Assembly (NCBI GenBank): GCA_028288305.1
Contig: JAQBOA010000097.1
Location: 1 to 42,062 of the forward strand
Origin: Mucilaginibacter sp.
GTDB taxonomy: Bacteria > Bacteroidota > Bacteroidia > Sphingobacteriales > Sphingobacteriaceae
DNA length: 42,062 bases
Direction: 5' to 3'
Shown: positions 23,112 to 32,289 of the stretch, piece after piece
How positions within the stretch are numbered: position 1 is the first letter of the stretch
How the letters are laid out: every line of letters begins with the position of its first letter
The notes under the pieces: generated by a model
Databases searched by the model: none
What the model saw: the letters and a program-made list of their open reading frames with translations, nothing else
Told to the model about the DNA's origin: nothing
Program-made: the position numbers and the translations under genes

Positions 23112-24023
23112 ATGAAAAAATTTAAATTGGTTATCGAATTTTGCCTGGTAATGGTAGCAATTATATTTGGCTGTAAAACAAAAAGATTCGAAACCACAAA
23201 AACCAGTTATACTGCAAGCGCATCGCCGCAGGCTTTAGAAAGAGGAAAAGTTTTGGCTTATAGTATTTGTGCGGGTTGCCATTATAACCGATCAGCTAAC
23301 AAATTTATTGGTATGCAAATTTTGGACGTGCCGGGAATTGCTGGAAAAGTGTATTCAGCAAACTTAACCAAATCGCAATCTCACGGTATTCCTCCTCATT
23401 ATTCGGATGCCCAGCTAAAGTACCTGCTTAAAACCGGCGTTGCAAAAGACGGCAGGTTTATTCCATATATGCTGCGCCCAAATATGGCCGAAGAAGACTT
23501 AAACGCTATTATAGTTTATTTACGATCTGATGATCCTGCCATTGCCGCGGCTGATACTACTGTTGGGATTACACATTATAATTTAATCGGCAAGGGCTTT
23601 ATGAACATGAAAGCTAAGCCACTTCCTTATAAACAGAATATTCAAATGCCTTCAGAAAACAACCCGGTTGCCCTGGGACGTTACCTGGTGGATAACATCG
23701 GTTGTTATCATTGCCATTCCAAAAGTCTTACTTCAATAAATTATCTTGACCCTGAACAAACTAAAGGTTATTTAGCCGGAGGTTTAAAACTTAAAGGAGA
23801 GCCAGGCATGGAGGTTATTGCTTCTAATATTACACCGGATAAACAAACAGGCATAGGAAACTATACTCAACAGCAATTTTTGAGAGCATTAAAGGATGGT
23901 CAGGCGCCGGATAGAAAACTTAAACCACCTATGCCAATATTCCAAAAATTAAGCGACGGGGAAGTTAATGCCATTTATGCTTATTTACTAACTGTACCGG
24001 CTAAGTATCATAAAATTCGCTAG
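23112..24023 (+). CDS. Diheme c-type cytochrome lipoprotein
   Basis: 303 aa. A lipoprotein signal ends at IFGC (C21). Heme sites are CAGCH (C53-H57) and CYHCH (C198-H202), each in a cytochrome-c-like half of about 100-130 residues. PYMLRPNM in the first half and PPMPIF in the second are plausible methionine ligands. It is an exported electron carrier anchored to a membrane. It has no recognisable partner oxidase or dehydrogenase next to it. Confidence 0.9.
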   Translation: MKKFKLVIEFCLVMVAIIFGCKTKRFETTKTSYTASASPQALERGKVLAYSICAGCHYNRSANKFIGMQILDVPGIAGKVYSANLTKSQSHGIPPHYSDAQLKYLLKTGVAKDGRFIPYMLRPNMAEEDLNAIIVYLRSDDPAIAAADTTVGITHYNLIGKGFMNMKAKPLPYKQNIQMPSENNPVALGRYLVDNIGCYHCHSKSLTSINYLDPEQTKGYLAGGLKLKGEPGMEVIASNITPDKQTGIGNYTQQQFLRALKDGQAPDRKLKPPMPIFQKLSDGEVNAIYAYLLTVPAKYHKIR

Positions 24024-24078
24024 TATTGTTCTTGACAACTTGACAATAGGATTATCTTTGATAAAAAGGATTGAAGAT

Positions 24079-24312
24079 ATGAAAACTATGACCGTCGGAG
24101 AGTTTAAAAGTCATTTTTCTGAAGTGCTTGAACAGGTAAAGGCCGGCGAAGAGATCGCAGTAACTTATGGAAAAAAGAAAGAGGTTGTTGGCTATTTTCT
24201 TCCAGAAAAACCACAAAAACCTAAACGCCAATTAGGTATTTTAGAAGGAAAAGCAACATTTACGTTCGGTCCTGATTGGGAAATGACGACTGAAGAGTTT
24301 TTGGGATTATGA
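24079..24312 (+). CDS. Phd/YefM-family antitoxin
   Basis: 77 aa from ATG 24079; the frame opens earlier only through a TTG. MKTMTVGEFKSHFSEVLEQV is the DNA-binding Phd fold, followed by EEIAVTYGKKKEVVGYFLP, and the disordered C-terminus (DWEMTTEEFLGL) would wrap the toxin. It overlaps the toxin start by ATGA. Antitoxins of this type repress their own operon. The antitoxin appears intact although its toxin is frameshifted. Confidence 0.9.
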   Translation: MKTMTVGEFKSHFSEVLEQVKAGEEIAVTYGKKKEVVGYFLPEKPQKPKRQLGILEGKATFTFGPDWEMTTEEFLGL

Positions 24313-24706
24313 ATTATTATTTAGACACCCATACATTTATTTGGGCTATTTCTGAAAGGGCGAAATTGTCGACAAAAGCACGACAAACAATTGATCATAC
24401 GGACAATTCAATTTTTGTGAGCACTATTCTTTTTGGGAAATCTCTTTGAAATTTTCAGTTGGAAAATTACGAATAAAAGGTAGTTTACCTGAAGAACTTC
24501 CTGAATTATCATTAAAAACCGGTTTTCAAGTTATTTCACTTTTGCCGGATGAAAGTGCATCCCACTATAAGCTAATATTAACCGATCATAAAGACCCATT
24601 TGACAGAATGCTTATTTGGCAAGCGATACAACGAAAGTTAATATTTATCAGTAAAGATGACCGGTTAGAGCAATATAAGATTGCCGGGTTAAAAACATTG
24701 TGGTGA
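24309..24706 (+). pseudogene. PIN-domain (VapC-type) toxin, disrupted by a 1-nt deletion
   Basis: The ATG at 24309 gives NYYLDTHTFIWAISERAKLS, a PIN-domain opening with acid D6. The frame stops at a TGA near 24448, while the next frame carries KFSVGKLRIKG to DHKDPFDRMLIWQA and FISKDDRL, the rest of a PIN fold with its later acids. Adding one T after ATT at about 24427 restores TISFWEISLKFSVG, a common PIN text with its second acid (E). Joined, the product would be about 132 aa. Causes could be a real inactivating mutation, a sequencing error or, less likely, recoding. Confidence 0.9.
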
Positions 24707-24721
24707 ATTGAAACAAATTCC

Positions 24722-25717
24722 TTAATTTTCATCCGCTGGATAATGAATACCAGCCGTCTTTCTTATCTTATCAAGAGTTTCCATTAATAAAAGTGTGTCC
24801 GCAAATGATACGATGGGGCTTTCGGTTAAGCCTTTTCTTAAACAATCATTTACGTGCCTTGCTTCGTATTGATAACCAAAGCCTGGTTCCTTTTCAACAG
24901 GTATAACCTGCCGGCTATCTACCCTATCGGCGTAAAATTCAATTGTAGATGATGGTTCGTAAAACCTTGAGGTAAGCCTTATTCTTCCTTCTGTTCCGCA
25001 AATGTCTGCCTCTGTTGCCAGGTTGGAAGAAAAAGTGGAGAACAATTGGGCCAAAGCACCGCTTTTATACCCGAATACAATAGAACACTGTTCGTCAACA
25101 CCAGTTGAAGCAGGTGTTATTATTGCATCAATATTGTCCGGCTTTCCGAGTATACTCATCGCTATAAATACATTGTAAATGCCAATGTCCATCACAGTTC
25201 CACCACCTAATGCCGGATCAAATAACCGGGCAGGAACCGGGGCTATTGGTTTAAAGCCAAAACTCACTAATACTGCTTTAATTTCACCCAGCAGGCCCTG
25301 CCCTATCATTTCCTGTACCTTTATATAATGCGGATGGAATTTTGTCCACAAAGCTTCCATTAAAAACAGCTTCTTTTCCTTTGCTTTTTCAATCATTTTA
25401 ATAGTCTGATTGCTATTCATAGCAAAAGGTTTCTCGCATAAAACAGCTTTGTTATATTCCAAACACAGCAATGTGTTTTCATAATGCAAGTTATGTGGAG
25501 TAGCGATATAAATTACATCTACCTCCGGATTTTGTACCAGGTCCTGGTAACTGTAATGACAGTATTTTACCGGAAATTCTTTATTAAACTCATCGGCTGA
25601 TTGCATACCACGTGAACCTATTGCTATTAATTCAGCGTTTTCTACCAGTTTAAGATCGGATGCAAATTTACGTGCAATACGACCTGCACCTAAAATACCC
25701 CAGCGAATTGTTTTCAT
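24722..25717 (-). CDS. Gfo/Idh/MocA family NAD(P)-dependent oxidoreductase
   Basis: 331 aa. The N-terminal Rossmann fold carries GILGAGRIARKFASDL and VIYIATPHNLHYENTL, and the EKPF motif (CEKPFAMN) has the conserved lysine. The C-terminal alpha/beta domain includes GGGTVMDIGIY. Family members oxidise or reduce sugars, cyclitols and trans-dihydrodiols, and the closest look is to dihydrodiol dehydrogenase-like members. Substrate is not assigned. It lies 16 nt after the GNAT gene on the same strand. Confidence 0.92.
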   Translation of the reverse strand: MKTIRWGILGAGRIARKFASDLKLVENAELIAIGSRGMQSADEFNKEFPVKYCHYSYQDLVQNPEVDVIYIATPHNLHYENTLLCLEYNKAVLCEKPFAMNSNQTIKMIEKAKEKKLFLMEALWTKFHPHYIKVQEMIGQGLLGEIKAVLVSFGFKPIAPVPARLFDPALGGGTVMDIGIYNVFIAMSILGKPDNIDAIITPASTGVDEQCSIVFGYKSGALAQLFSTFSSNLATEADICGTEGRIRLTSRFYEPSSTIEFYADRVDSRQVIPVEKEPGFGYQYEARHVNDCLRKGLTESPIVSFADTLLLMETLDKIRKTAGIHYPADEN

Positions 25718-25733
25718 TTGTATGGCTTTAGAT

Positions 25734-26273
25734 TTAATTATAATTCTTATTAGGTTTCAATTCAAAATGGTAAAATGACCTCTTCCCTATTTCCGTTTCA
25801 GTAAGTACAAAACCAAGTTTTTCTAAAACGCGTACTGAAGCATCGTTCCCAACCTGTACCATGGTTACGATACGGTTGAGCTTAAGCTCACCAAAACCAA
25901 ATTTTATAAAGGCTTGTCCGGCTTCGGTCGCGAAGCCCCTGCCCCAATAATCAGCTGCTATATATAAACCTAATGAAGCCTCACCATCAATAATTCCGCC
26001 GTCGTGATCAAAATGAGGATAAATACCGCAACGGCCTATATAATTCCCCTTTGATTTTAAAACAGTTGCCCACATAGCTAAACGGTTTGTTATTGGTTTT
26101 AGTGAACCCTTAAATCTGTGTTCAGCTTCTTCACGTGTTCGTGGGCGGTCACCTACATAGCGGCGTACATCAGGGTCTTGCTCCATCGCGCAATACGCTT
26201 CTAAGTCTTCAGGCACATGCTGCCGGAATAATAACCTTTCGGATTCAAGAATAATTTCAGTATTGTAGTTCAT
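25734..26273 (-). CDS. RimJ/RimL-type GNAT N-acetyltransferase
   Basis: 179 aa GNAT fold: SERLLFRQHVPEDLEAYCAM opening, IGRCGIYPHFDH, GLYIAADYWGRGFATEAGQAFIKFGF acetyl-CoA loop (the R/Q-x-x-G-x-A form appears as WGRGFATE), and NDASVRVLEKLGF. The RimJ/L branch acetylates ribosomal protein N-termini or small amines. It precedes the Gfo/Idh/MocA gene with a short gap, so the two are probably co-transcribed. Confidence 0.9.
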   Translation of the reverse strand: MNYNTEIILESERLLFRQHVPEDLEAYCAMEQDPDVRRYVGDRPRTREEAEHRFKGSLKPITNRLAMWATVLKSKGNYIGRCGIYPHFDHDGGIIDGEASLGLYIAADYWGRGFATEAGQAFIKFGFGELKLNRIVTMVQVGNDASVRVLEKLGFVLTETEIGKRSFYHFELKPNKNYN

Positions 26274-26422
26274 TTATTATAAACTGTATTTGTTTAATTA
26301 TTTTAACAAATATTAATATCCTTTAAATTATAATTATTAAGTTTTTACATAGTTACAAAATTGCAAACAAATAGTAATTTAACCCGTTTAATTTATAATT
26401 GTACGCTGACATTTTATATGTA

Positions 26423-26430
26423 TATATTTG
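26423..26430 (+). promoter_or_regulatory. Candidate -7 box TATATTTG before the MEDS gene
   Basis: TATATTTG fits TAnnTTTG and lies 40 nt before the ATG at 26471. A partial -33 element (TTG at 26398) is 22 nt upstream, longer than the usual spacing. Confidence 0.4.
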
Positions 26431-26470
26431 GCGTAGTCAAATTTGGTGAGGCAGTTTAAGGGCATGAAAA

Positions 26471-27094
26471 ATGAGTGATAACAATAGTTGGCAACAAAGT
26501 GAAAAAAAAGCTTTCTGGCGCGATATAGCACCGGATGATCACGTTGTGCAAATTTATGAAAACGATGACGTGCTGTTAAATACTCTTGCTTACTTTGTAG
26601 GTGACGGATTTAACGCTGATGGCAGTGTAATTGTTATTGCAACACCTGATCACCTTAAACAACTGGATGAATTGCTGCTTAAAAGCGGGTTTAATTTAGA
26701 TATCCTTATAGCTAAAGATCAATATATTCCCGTCGATGCAGCTGAGACGCTTTCAAAATTTATGGTAAACGGATGGCCTGATGAAAAGTATTTTATGGAA
26801 ACGGCCGTCGGACTTATGAAAAGAGCTCAAAAAAATGGCGGTCAAATTCGTGCTTTTGGCGAAATGGTTGCTTTATTGTGGGAACGCGGTGATAGCAGCG
26901 CTGCTATACACCTTGAACAACTATGGAATAAACTTTGCGCAGTTGAAGATTTTTGCTTGTTTTGCGCATACCCGAAAAGCGCTTTTATTAATGATGCAAG
27001 TGCATCAATTATGCATGTTTGTACTGCCCATTCAAAGATAATCGCAGCTGATGAAAATTTGGATATGGAGTTACAATATAAGTATGTAAGCTAA
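26471..27094 (+). CDS. MEDS-domain sensory protein
   Basis: 207 aa. Residues about 18-165 match the MEDS (methanogen/methylotroph, DcmR sensory) domain: HVVQIYENDDVLLNTLAYFVGDGF, GSVIVIATPDHL, GQIRAFGEMVALLWERGD and LFCAYP. The domain resembles an inactivated RecA/KaiC-like fold and is found in regulators and kinase partners; its ligand is unknown. It is convergent with the receiver-kinase pair, whose receiver gene ends 17 nt away. The ATG at 26471 is preferred because the ATG 7 nt upstream meets a stop at once. Confidence 0.85.
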   Translation: MSDNNSWQQSEKKAFWRDIAPDDHVVQIYENDDVLLNTLAYFVGDGFNADGSVIVIATPDHLKQLDELLLKSGFNLDILIAKDQYIPVDAAETLSKFMVNGWPDEKYFMETAVGLMKRAQKNGGQIRAFGEMVALLWERGDSSAAIHLEQLWNKLCAVEDFCLFCAYPKSAFINDASASIMHVCTAHSKIIAADENLDMELQYKYVS

Positions 27095-27111
27095 ATATTG
27101 GTCAACCATAT

Positions 27112-27465
27112 TTAGATATATTTTCCAATTTTTTCCAAAAGATCATCCATTTCAAAAGGTTTGGCTAAAAAATCATCGGCCCCTGCTTCCATTGCAGACC
27201 GTTCTATATCTTTGCTTGCTGAAATCATTACAATAGGTATTTTCCTGGTACTTGCTTTTTGTTTTAATTGTTTACAAACGTCCCTGCCGTCTGTACCCGA
27301 CATCCAAATATCCAACAGCAACAAATCAGGGAATTCACTTTCCATCGTTAATAAAAATGCACTATTGGGTGTACATTTAACTTCATATCCTTCAAATTCA
27401 AGCATAATCCCTATTGCATCTAAAATTCCGGGATCATCATCTGCTATCAATATTTTTTTTAACAT
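27112..27465 (-). CDS. Receiver-only response regulator
   Basis: 117 aa, a single CheY-like receiver. Phospho-acceptor D52 (LLLLDIWMSG), acid pair D10-D11, S82 and K102 (AKPF) are all in place. There is no output domain, so it acts by protein contact or phosphorelay. Its start is 42 nt after the stop of the five-PAS kinase, so the kinase is the natural phosphodonor. Confidence 0.95.
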   Translation of the reverse strand: MLKKILIADDDPGILDAIGIMLEFEGYEVKCTPNSAFLLTMESEFPDLLLLDIWMSGTDGRDVCKQLKQKASTRKIPIVMISASKDIERSAMEAGADDFLAKPFEMDDLLEKIGKYI

Positions 27466-27507
27466 AAAATTTGTTAATACTGTCCATAACGGACATATAT
27501 ACTCACT

Positions 27508-30165
27508 TTATAACTCACCTTCCAATTTTTTCAATGGCAATGCAAAACAAAATGTTGACCCTTCTCCTTCAATACTGTTAACCCAAATTCTGCCGCCTTC
27601 ACGTTTTATTATTTCCGAAGAAATATACAAGCCTAATCCTAAACCCGGGAAAGTATGCTGCATATTTCCGCTAACCCGGTAAAATTGCTCAAAAACTTTA
27701 TTCAGTTTATCTTTTGAAATTCCAATTCCAAAATCCTGAACACAAAGGTTCACTTCATGGTCTTTTGTTAGTGTATGAATAATGATTTTGCCGGCATTCG
27801 GAGAATACTTTATTGCGTTTGTAATCAGGTTTGTAATCACTTGTCCAATACGTTCTTTATCACCATATACGATTCCTGTGGGCACAAGGTTTTCAATTAG
27901 CTTGTGATTTTCAGTAGTGCGCTGAAGATCCTCGATCAGCTCCTTAACAAGAGAATTAAAATCAAATTCACGGTCATTAAATTGGAGCCTTCCCGAATTT
28001 ATTTTTGTGACATCGAGCAAATCACCAATGAGGCTGGTTAAACGGTTAAGTTGGCCATCCATCTTTTTTATCATTTCTGCTTCCTTAGTTTCTCCCCTTT
28101 TTTTCAACATCCTTTCCAGCACCTGGGTATATGCTTTAATGCTTGTAACAGGAGTTTTTAACTCATGACTTGCAATGCCTATAAAGTCATCCTTTTGCTG
28201 CTGAAGGTTTTTTTGTTCTGTTATATCTACACAAGCGCCAATATAGCCAGAAAAAGAACCATCAGCCCGGTATTGCGGTTTCCCATTTGCAATACACCAA
28301 TGGGTTGTTCCATCTGCATGGTTAATCCTGAATTCAACTTCATATAAATTTCTTTCGGCTAAATCTTTAATAAATTTTTTACTGGCTCTTTCCTTATCCT
28401 CTTCAACAATTGATTTTAACCAACCCCCACCCAGATGTTCCTCATAGGAAATGCCTGTCCAATCAATCCACGATTGATTTACATAAGTGATAGCCCCTTG
28501 CTCATCAGACATCCACAAACCTGTTGGCGCTGCTGATGTAATATCCCTTAGTAGTTCTTCACTATCCGCAAGGGCTTTTTTTGCAGCTAACTCAGGTCTC
28601 ATATCTCTTATTACAACACCCAGACTTATTGGTTTTCCATCAACAGGGTCATCAATTCTTAGCGTGTTTTTATAAACCGGAAAAATTTCGTTGGTTTTAA
28701 GATGGCGCATCATCATTTTTCCAGACCATTTGCCGGTACTCATTACTGTTGGTATAACTTCATTATGAAGAAAGTCTAATGATTCAGGCGCATGAAGTTC
28801 AGTTAAAGCCACTCTTGAAACTTCCTCGTCTGTATAATACCCCATTAAATTTTTCCCAGCTTCATTAATATAAGAATTACTGCCATCTAAATTTAATACA
28901 GACATCAGATCCACACTGTTTGCAACCAGGGTTATTAATTTCTGCTGTTCAGCTTTTGCCTTTTTTTGTTCGGTGATATCTAAAACTGTACCTAAAATTC
29001 TTATACCATTTCCTTCGGAATTATAATACACCTTCCCTTCTATCCTAGCCCAATGAATACTTTTATCCGGCCATATTACTCTTGCTTCATAAAACAGTTT
29101 TCCATTGCCAATAGCCGCGTCATGCGCTTTTGAACGTAATTCCACGTCATCCGGGTGAATTACCTTAACGTATTCATTCCTGGGTGCAGGCGCCTCAAAT
29201 CCAAATATGGCTGCAAATTGATTTGAAGTAATCATTTGGCCGGTATCAAGGTCTAAATCAAAAATACCTAATCCAACAGCGTCAATTGCCAATCTCGCTC
29301 TTTCTTCAGCATCTTCTAATCCTTTTTTTGCATTTACGTGTTCGGTAACTTCTGTAGCAACAGCCATCACCCCGCTTATCGAGCCATCGTTTTCACGAAA
29401 AGGTTCATAAACAAAATTGAAATAAACGGTTTCAAGTTTTCCATTGCGGATAAGCGGTGCAGGATAAGCCTCCCCCCTGAATGGAACGCCTGTTAATAGG
29501 ACATTATCCAGCAATTCTTCAAATCCATGGCCTTTTATATGAGTGAGAACATCAAAAATGGACCGTCCTAACATTTCGTCCATTGTTTTTGAATATATTT
29601 CACACAGGGGGGGATTTATTAGCTCAACAATATATTCGGACCCCCGCAATATAGCAATGCCTACCGGAGCCTGCATAAAAAAGGAATGAAGCTGCTGACG
29701 CTGGTTTTTTAGTGCTTCAACTCCGGCTTTCTCTCTTTGAGTTGCTTTATAAAGTTCAGTTACATTAAGTGGTAAATGAATAAAATATTTTACATTCCCA
29801 TTTTCATCCATTACAGGTGTATTGGTTGCGGTCCAGTAACGTTCTTCAAATTCTTTTGTTCCCCTGATGGGAATATCATACCTATAATTACTCATGGTAT
29901 GAGCCTTTTTGGTATTTATCGCCTGTTCAAAAGAAAAAGTGGTGCGCTCAATATTTTTGGATTCTTCATCTGTTGGATTTGCAGGAAAGGCGGCAAAAAC
30001 ACCTTTGCCTACCAAGGTCTCATGGGTAGTGTTTGTAGATGTTAAATAAGCATTGTTTACATCAAGGATGGTGAATAACGGGGCATTGGTGCCCACAATT
30101 AGCATTGCTACAGGACTGTTTTTAAAAATTTCTTTATATCCTTCTTCAAGAACTTGTGGAATCAT
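27508..30165 (-). CDS. Soluble multi-PAS sensor histidine kinase
   Basis: 885 aa, no membrane helix. Five PAS-type domains can be placed roughly at 10-135, 150-275, 285-400, 405-525 and 535-655, several ending in DITEQ or EVTEH linkers. HisKA follows with the phospho-accepting H667 in ASHELKTPVTS. The HATPase_c domain (about 770-880) has NLITNAIKYSP (N box), DFGIGI (G1) and GLGLGLYIS (G2). It presumably senses a cytoplasmic or redox/light-type cue through PAS cofactors; no specific ligand residues were recognised. The gene is followed by the receiver. Confidence 0.95.
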   Translation of the reverse strand: MIPQVLEEGYKEIFKNSPVAMLIVGTNAPLFTILDVNNAYLTSTNTTHETLVGKGVFAAFPANPTDEESKNIERTTFSFEQAINTKKAHTMSNYRYDIPIRGTKEFEERYWTATNTPVMDENGNVKYFIHLPLNVTELYKATQREKAGVEALKNQRQQLHSFFMQAPVGIAILRGSEYIVELINPPLCEIYSKTMDEMLGRSIFDVLTHIKGHGFEELLDNVLLTGVPFRGEAYPAPLIRNGKLETVYFNFVYEPFRENDGSISGVMAVATEVTEHVNAKKGLEDAEERARLAIDAVGLGIFDLDLDTGQMITSNQFAAIFGFEAPAPRNEYVKVIHPDDVELRSKAHDAAIGNGKLFYEARVIWPDKSIHWARIEGKVYYNSEGNGIRILGTVLDITEQKKAKAEQQKLITLVANSVDLMSVLNLDGSNSYINEAGKNLMGYYTDEEVSRVALTELHAPESLDFLHNEVIPTVMSTGKWSGKMMMRHLKTNEIFPVYKNTLRIDDPVDGKPISLGVVIRDMRPELAAKKALADSEELLRDITSAAPTGLWMSDEQGAITYVNQSWIDWTGISYEEHLGGGWLKSIVEEDKERASKKFIKDLAERNLYEVEFRINHADGTTHWCIANGKPQYRADGSFSGYIGACVDITEQKNLQQQKDDFIGIASHELKTPVTSIKAYTQVLERMLKKRGETKEAEMIKKMDGQLNRLTSLIGDLLDVTKINSGRLQFNDREFDFNSLVKELIEDLQRTTENHKLIENLVPTGIVYGDKERIGQVITNLITNAIKYSPNAGKIIIHTLTKDHEVNLCVQDFGIGISKDKLNKVFEQFYRVSGNMQHTFPGLGLGLYISSEIIKREGGRIWVNSIEGEGSTFCFALPLKKLEGEL

Positions 30166-30415
30166 ATAAGCAATAATATTATTACAACCGAATATTAATT
30201 AACACTCAAGGTTTACGGACGTACCCGAACAAAAGCGCTAATTTATTTAAAGTTTTAATAGGACAATAAAGTTTTAATTAGATACTTTAACTATATATGC
30301 AGATTTAAATTATCTGCCGTTTAATGTGCAGAAACATTTTAAAATAGATAAGAAAGTTCTAATAATACATCTATAAAGAAATAATCTTTGAAAATGTTTA
30401 AAATTAATAGTGTTT
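30166..30415. other. Gap upstream of the five-PAS kinase without a gene
   Basis: Very AT-rich, with no ORF of coding character, no repeat family member and no clear TAnnTTTG box in the kinase direction. Confidence 0.5.
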
Positions 30416-30511
30416 TTAATTATTTATCGCAAAGCCAGGGCCTTTGATAAATCTGCCGGGCGTAGCTCCTGTATGATTGCCATCTTTTAGTACAAAAAAA
30501 TAATTGCGCAT
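30416..30511 (-). pseudogene. Remnant of an N-acyl-D-amino-acid deacylase (amidohydrolase) C-terminus
   Basis: A 31-codon frame on the minus strand reads VLKDGNHTGATPGRFIKGPG. This is the text of the conserved C-terminal tail of D-aminoacylases, usually of the form NG..VV.DG.HTGA.PGR.LRGPG, immediately before the natural stop. Upstream there is only a stop codon and AT-rich DNA, so the other 500 or so residues are gone. The ATG is probably accidental. It is best read as the end of a decayed or deleted gene. Confidence 0.7.
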
Positions 30512-30596
30512 AATGATTGAAAGGTTGACTTTTTAAAGATATATTTTTTCATAGTAACATTATTATTTCAACAATGCTTTCTTAGATATACTTTAC

Positions 30597-30604
30597 TAAT
30601 TTTG
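30597..30604 (+). promoter_or_regulatory. Candidate -7 box TAATTTTG before the carboxylesterase
   Basis: TAATTTTG fits TAnnTTTG, 37 nt before the ATG at 30642. No good -33 TTTG is found at 19 nt. Confidence 0.35.
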
Positions 30605-30641
30605 ATTAGCTAAACTTAGCAATCAATGTAACCAATAATTT

Positions 30642-32219
30642 ATGAAATATTTTTTCTCATTCGTACTGTCATTACTTTTCTTCTTTAGTCAGGCAGTCGC
30701 TCAAAATGATAATCTTCAAGTTAAAATCAGTAATGGAATGCTTGAGGGTACATACAACCCATCTACAAGTATTCGTAGTTTTAAGGGGATCCCATTTGCA
30801 CAACCGCCTGTTGGAGAATTGCGCTGGAAAGAACCTCAGCCGGTTAGTAGTTGGGCCGGAGTACGAAAAGCAGACCATTTTAGCCATATGCCAATGCAAA
30901 AGCATGTATTCAGCGATATGGTATTCCGTGCGGATACAATAAGTGAAGATTGCCTTTACCTGAATGTTTGGACACCTGCTAAATCAGCTAAAGAAAAATT
31001 ACCTGTACTGGTATATTTTTACGGAGGCGGATTTGTAGGCGGCGATGGGTCAGAATATCGTTATGATGGTGAAAGCATGGCCCAAAAGGGTATAGTTACC
31101 CTAACCATAAGCTACAGACTTGGCATTTTTGGTTTTTTCTCGCATCCTGAACTTACGCAGGAATCGCCGCATCATGCATCGGGCAATTATGGATTACTTG
31201 ACCAAACCGCAGCCTTAAAATGGGTTAAAGAAAATATTGCGGCCTTTGGCGGCGATCCTGATAAGGTAACAATAGCGGGTGAATCAGCCGGATCGATAGC
31301 TGTTTTTGCGCAGATGGCATCACCGCTTTCAAAAAACCTTATAGCCGGGGCCATTGGTGAAAGCGGTGCAATGATCAAACCTACCCTACCCGCAATTCCA
31401 CTTGCTGAAGGAGAAAAAAATGGAACTGCCTTTGCCGAAAAAGTTGGTGCAAAATCCCTGGCTGATTTGCGTGCTATGCCCGCTGCTAAAATACTTGATG
31501 CTGCTGTTTCCTGGAGACTGGCCGCAACTATAGATGGTTATTTCCTGCCAAAGTCGCCGGTAGAAATTTTTGAAACCGGGCAGCAAGCCCATGTACCACT
31601 GCTGGTGGGTTGGAATTCAGCAGAAGCATCTTACCAATTTATAATGGGCAGGGATACTCCAACCCCGGAAAATTACGCGAAGAAAATAAAACAGCTTTAT
31701 GGCGATAAAGCCCCCGAAGTTTTAAAGCTTTACCCGGGTAATACCCAGGAGAAAGTTATTAAATCCGCAACAAATTTAGGCAGCGACCGCTTTATTGCTT
31801 ACAGCACCTGGAAATGGGCCGATTTGCATAGTAAAACCGGTGGAAAACCTGTATATAGGTACTTGTTTTCGTGTCCGCGGCCACCAATGGTAAATGAAAC
31901 AAATAAGCCGGATAATAATGCAATAAAACCCTTGGTTGGTGCATCACATGCCTCAGAAATTGAGTTTGCTATGGGAAACCTGGCCACCAATAAAGTTTAT
32001 GCATGGACACCAGATGATTATAAAGTATCGGCTGTTATGGAAAATTACTTTGCTAATTTTATTAAAACAGGTAATCCAAATGGCCCGGGTTTGCCAAAAT
32101 GGACGCCAAACACCAATGGCAGTACGGTTAAATTTATGAACATAGACGTGAACACTCATCTGGAAACAGAAAATGACAGGGGAAGATATTTATTTTTGGA
32201 TAAAGAGTATATGAAGTAA
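30642..32219 (+). CDS. Secreted type B carboxylesterase
   Basis: 525 aa with signal peptide 1-20 (cleavage near AVAQ). The carboxylesterase/cholinesterase fold shows GIPFAQPPVGELRW, EDCLYLNVWTP, the oxyanion YGGGF, nucleophile S215 in GESAGS, likely acid E328 in NSAEAS, and H436 in GASHASEIEF. Such enzymes hydrolyse esters in the periplasm, for example of sugar esters or xenobiotics. It stands alone and is followed by a strong hairpin. Confidence 0.94.
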   Translation: MKYFFSFVLSLLFFFSQAVAQNDNLQVKISNGMLEGTYNPSTSIRSFKGIPFAQPPVGELRWKEPQPVSSWAGVRKADHFSHMPMQKHVFSDMVFRADTISEDCLYLNVWTPAKSAKEKLPVLVYFYGGGFVGGDGSEYRYDGESMAQKGIVTLTISYRLGIFGFFSHPELTQESPHHASGNYGLLDQTAALKWVKENIAAFGGDPDKVTIAGESAGSIAVFAQMASPLSKNLIAGAIGESGAMIKPTLPAIPLAEGEKNGTAFAEKVGAKSLADLRAMPAAKILDAAVSWRLAATIDGYFLPKSPVEIFETGQQAHVPLLVGWNSAEASYQFIMGRDTPTPENYAKKIKQLYGDKAPEVLKLYPGNTQEKVIKSATNLGSDRFIAYSTWKWADLHSKTGGKPVYRYLFSCPRPPMVNETNKPDNNAIKPLVGASHASEIEFAMGNLATNKVYAWTPDDYKVSAVMENYFANFIKTGNPNGPGLPKWTPNTNGSTVKFMNIDVNTHLETENDRGRYLFLDKEYMK

Positions 32220-32237
32220 TGGATGTTTAAAGCTTAT

Positions 32238-32284
32238 AAAATGGGAAAGGTTTAAATGCTTAGTATTTAAACCTTTCCCGTTTT
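32238..32284. terminator. Strong hairpin after the carboxylesterase, likely bidirectional terminator
   Basis: A 20-bp stem with one mismatch (AAAATGGGAAAGGTTTAAAT against ATTTAAACCTTTCCCGTTTT) and a 7-nt loop, with A-rich left and T-rich right edges. It begins 18 nt after the esterase stop. Confidence 0.8.
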
Positions 32285-32289
32285 ATTCT

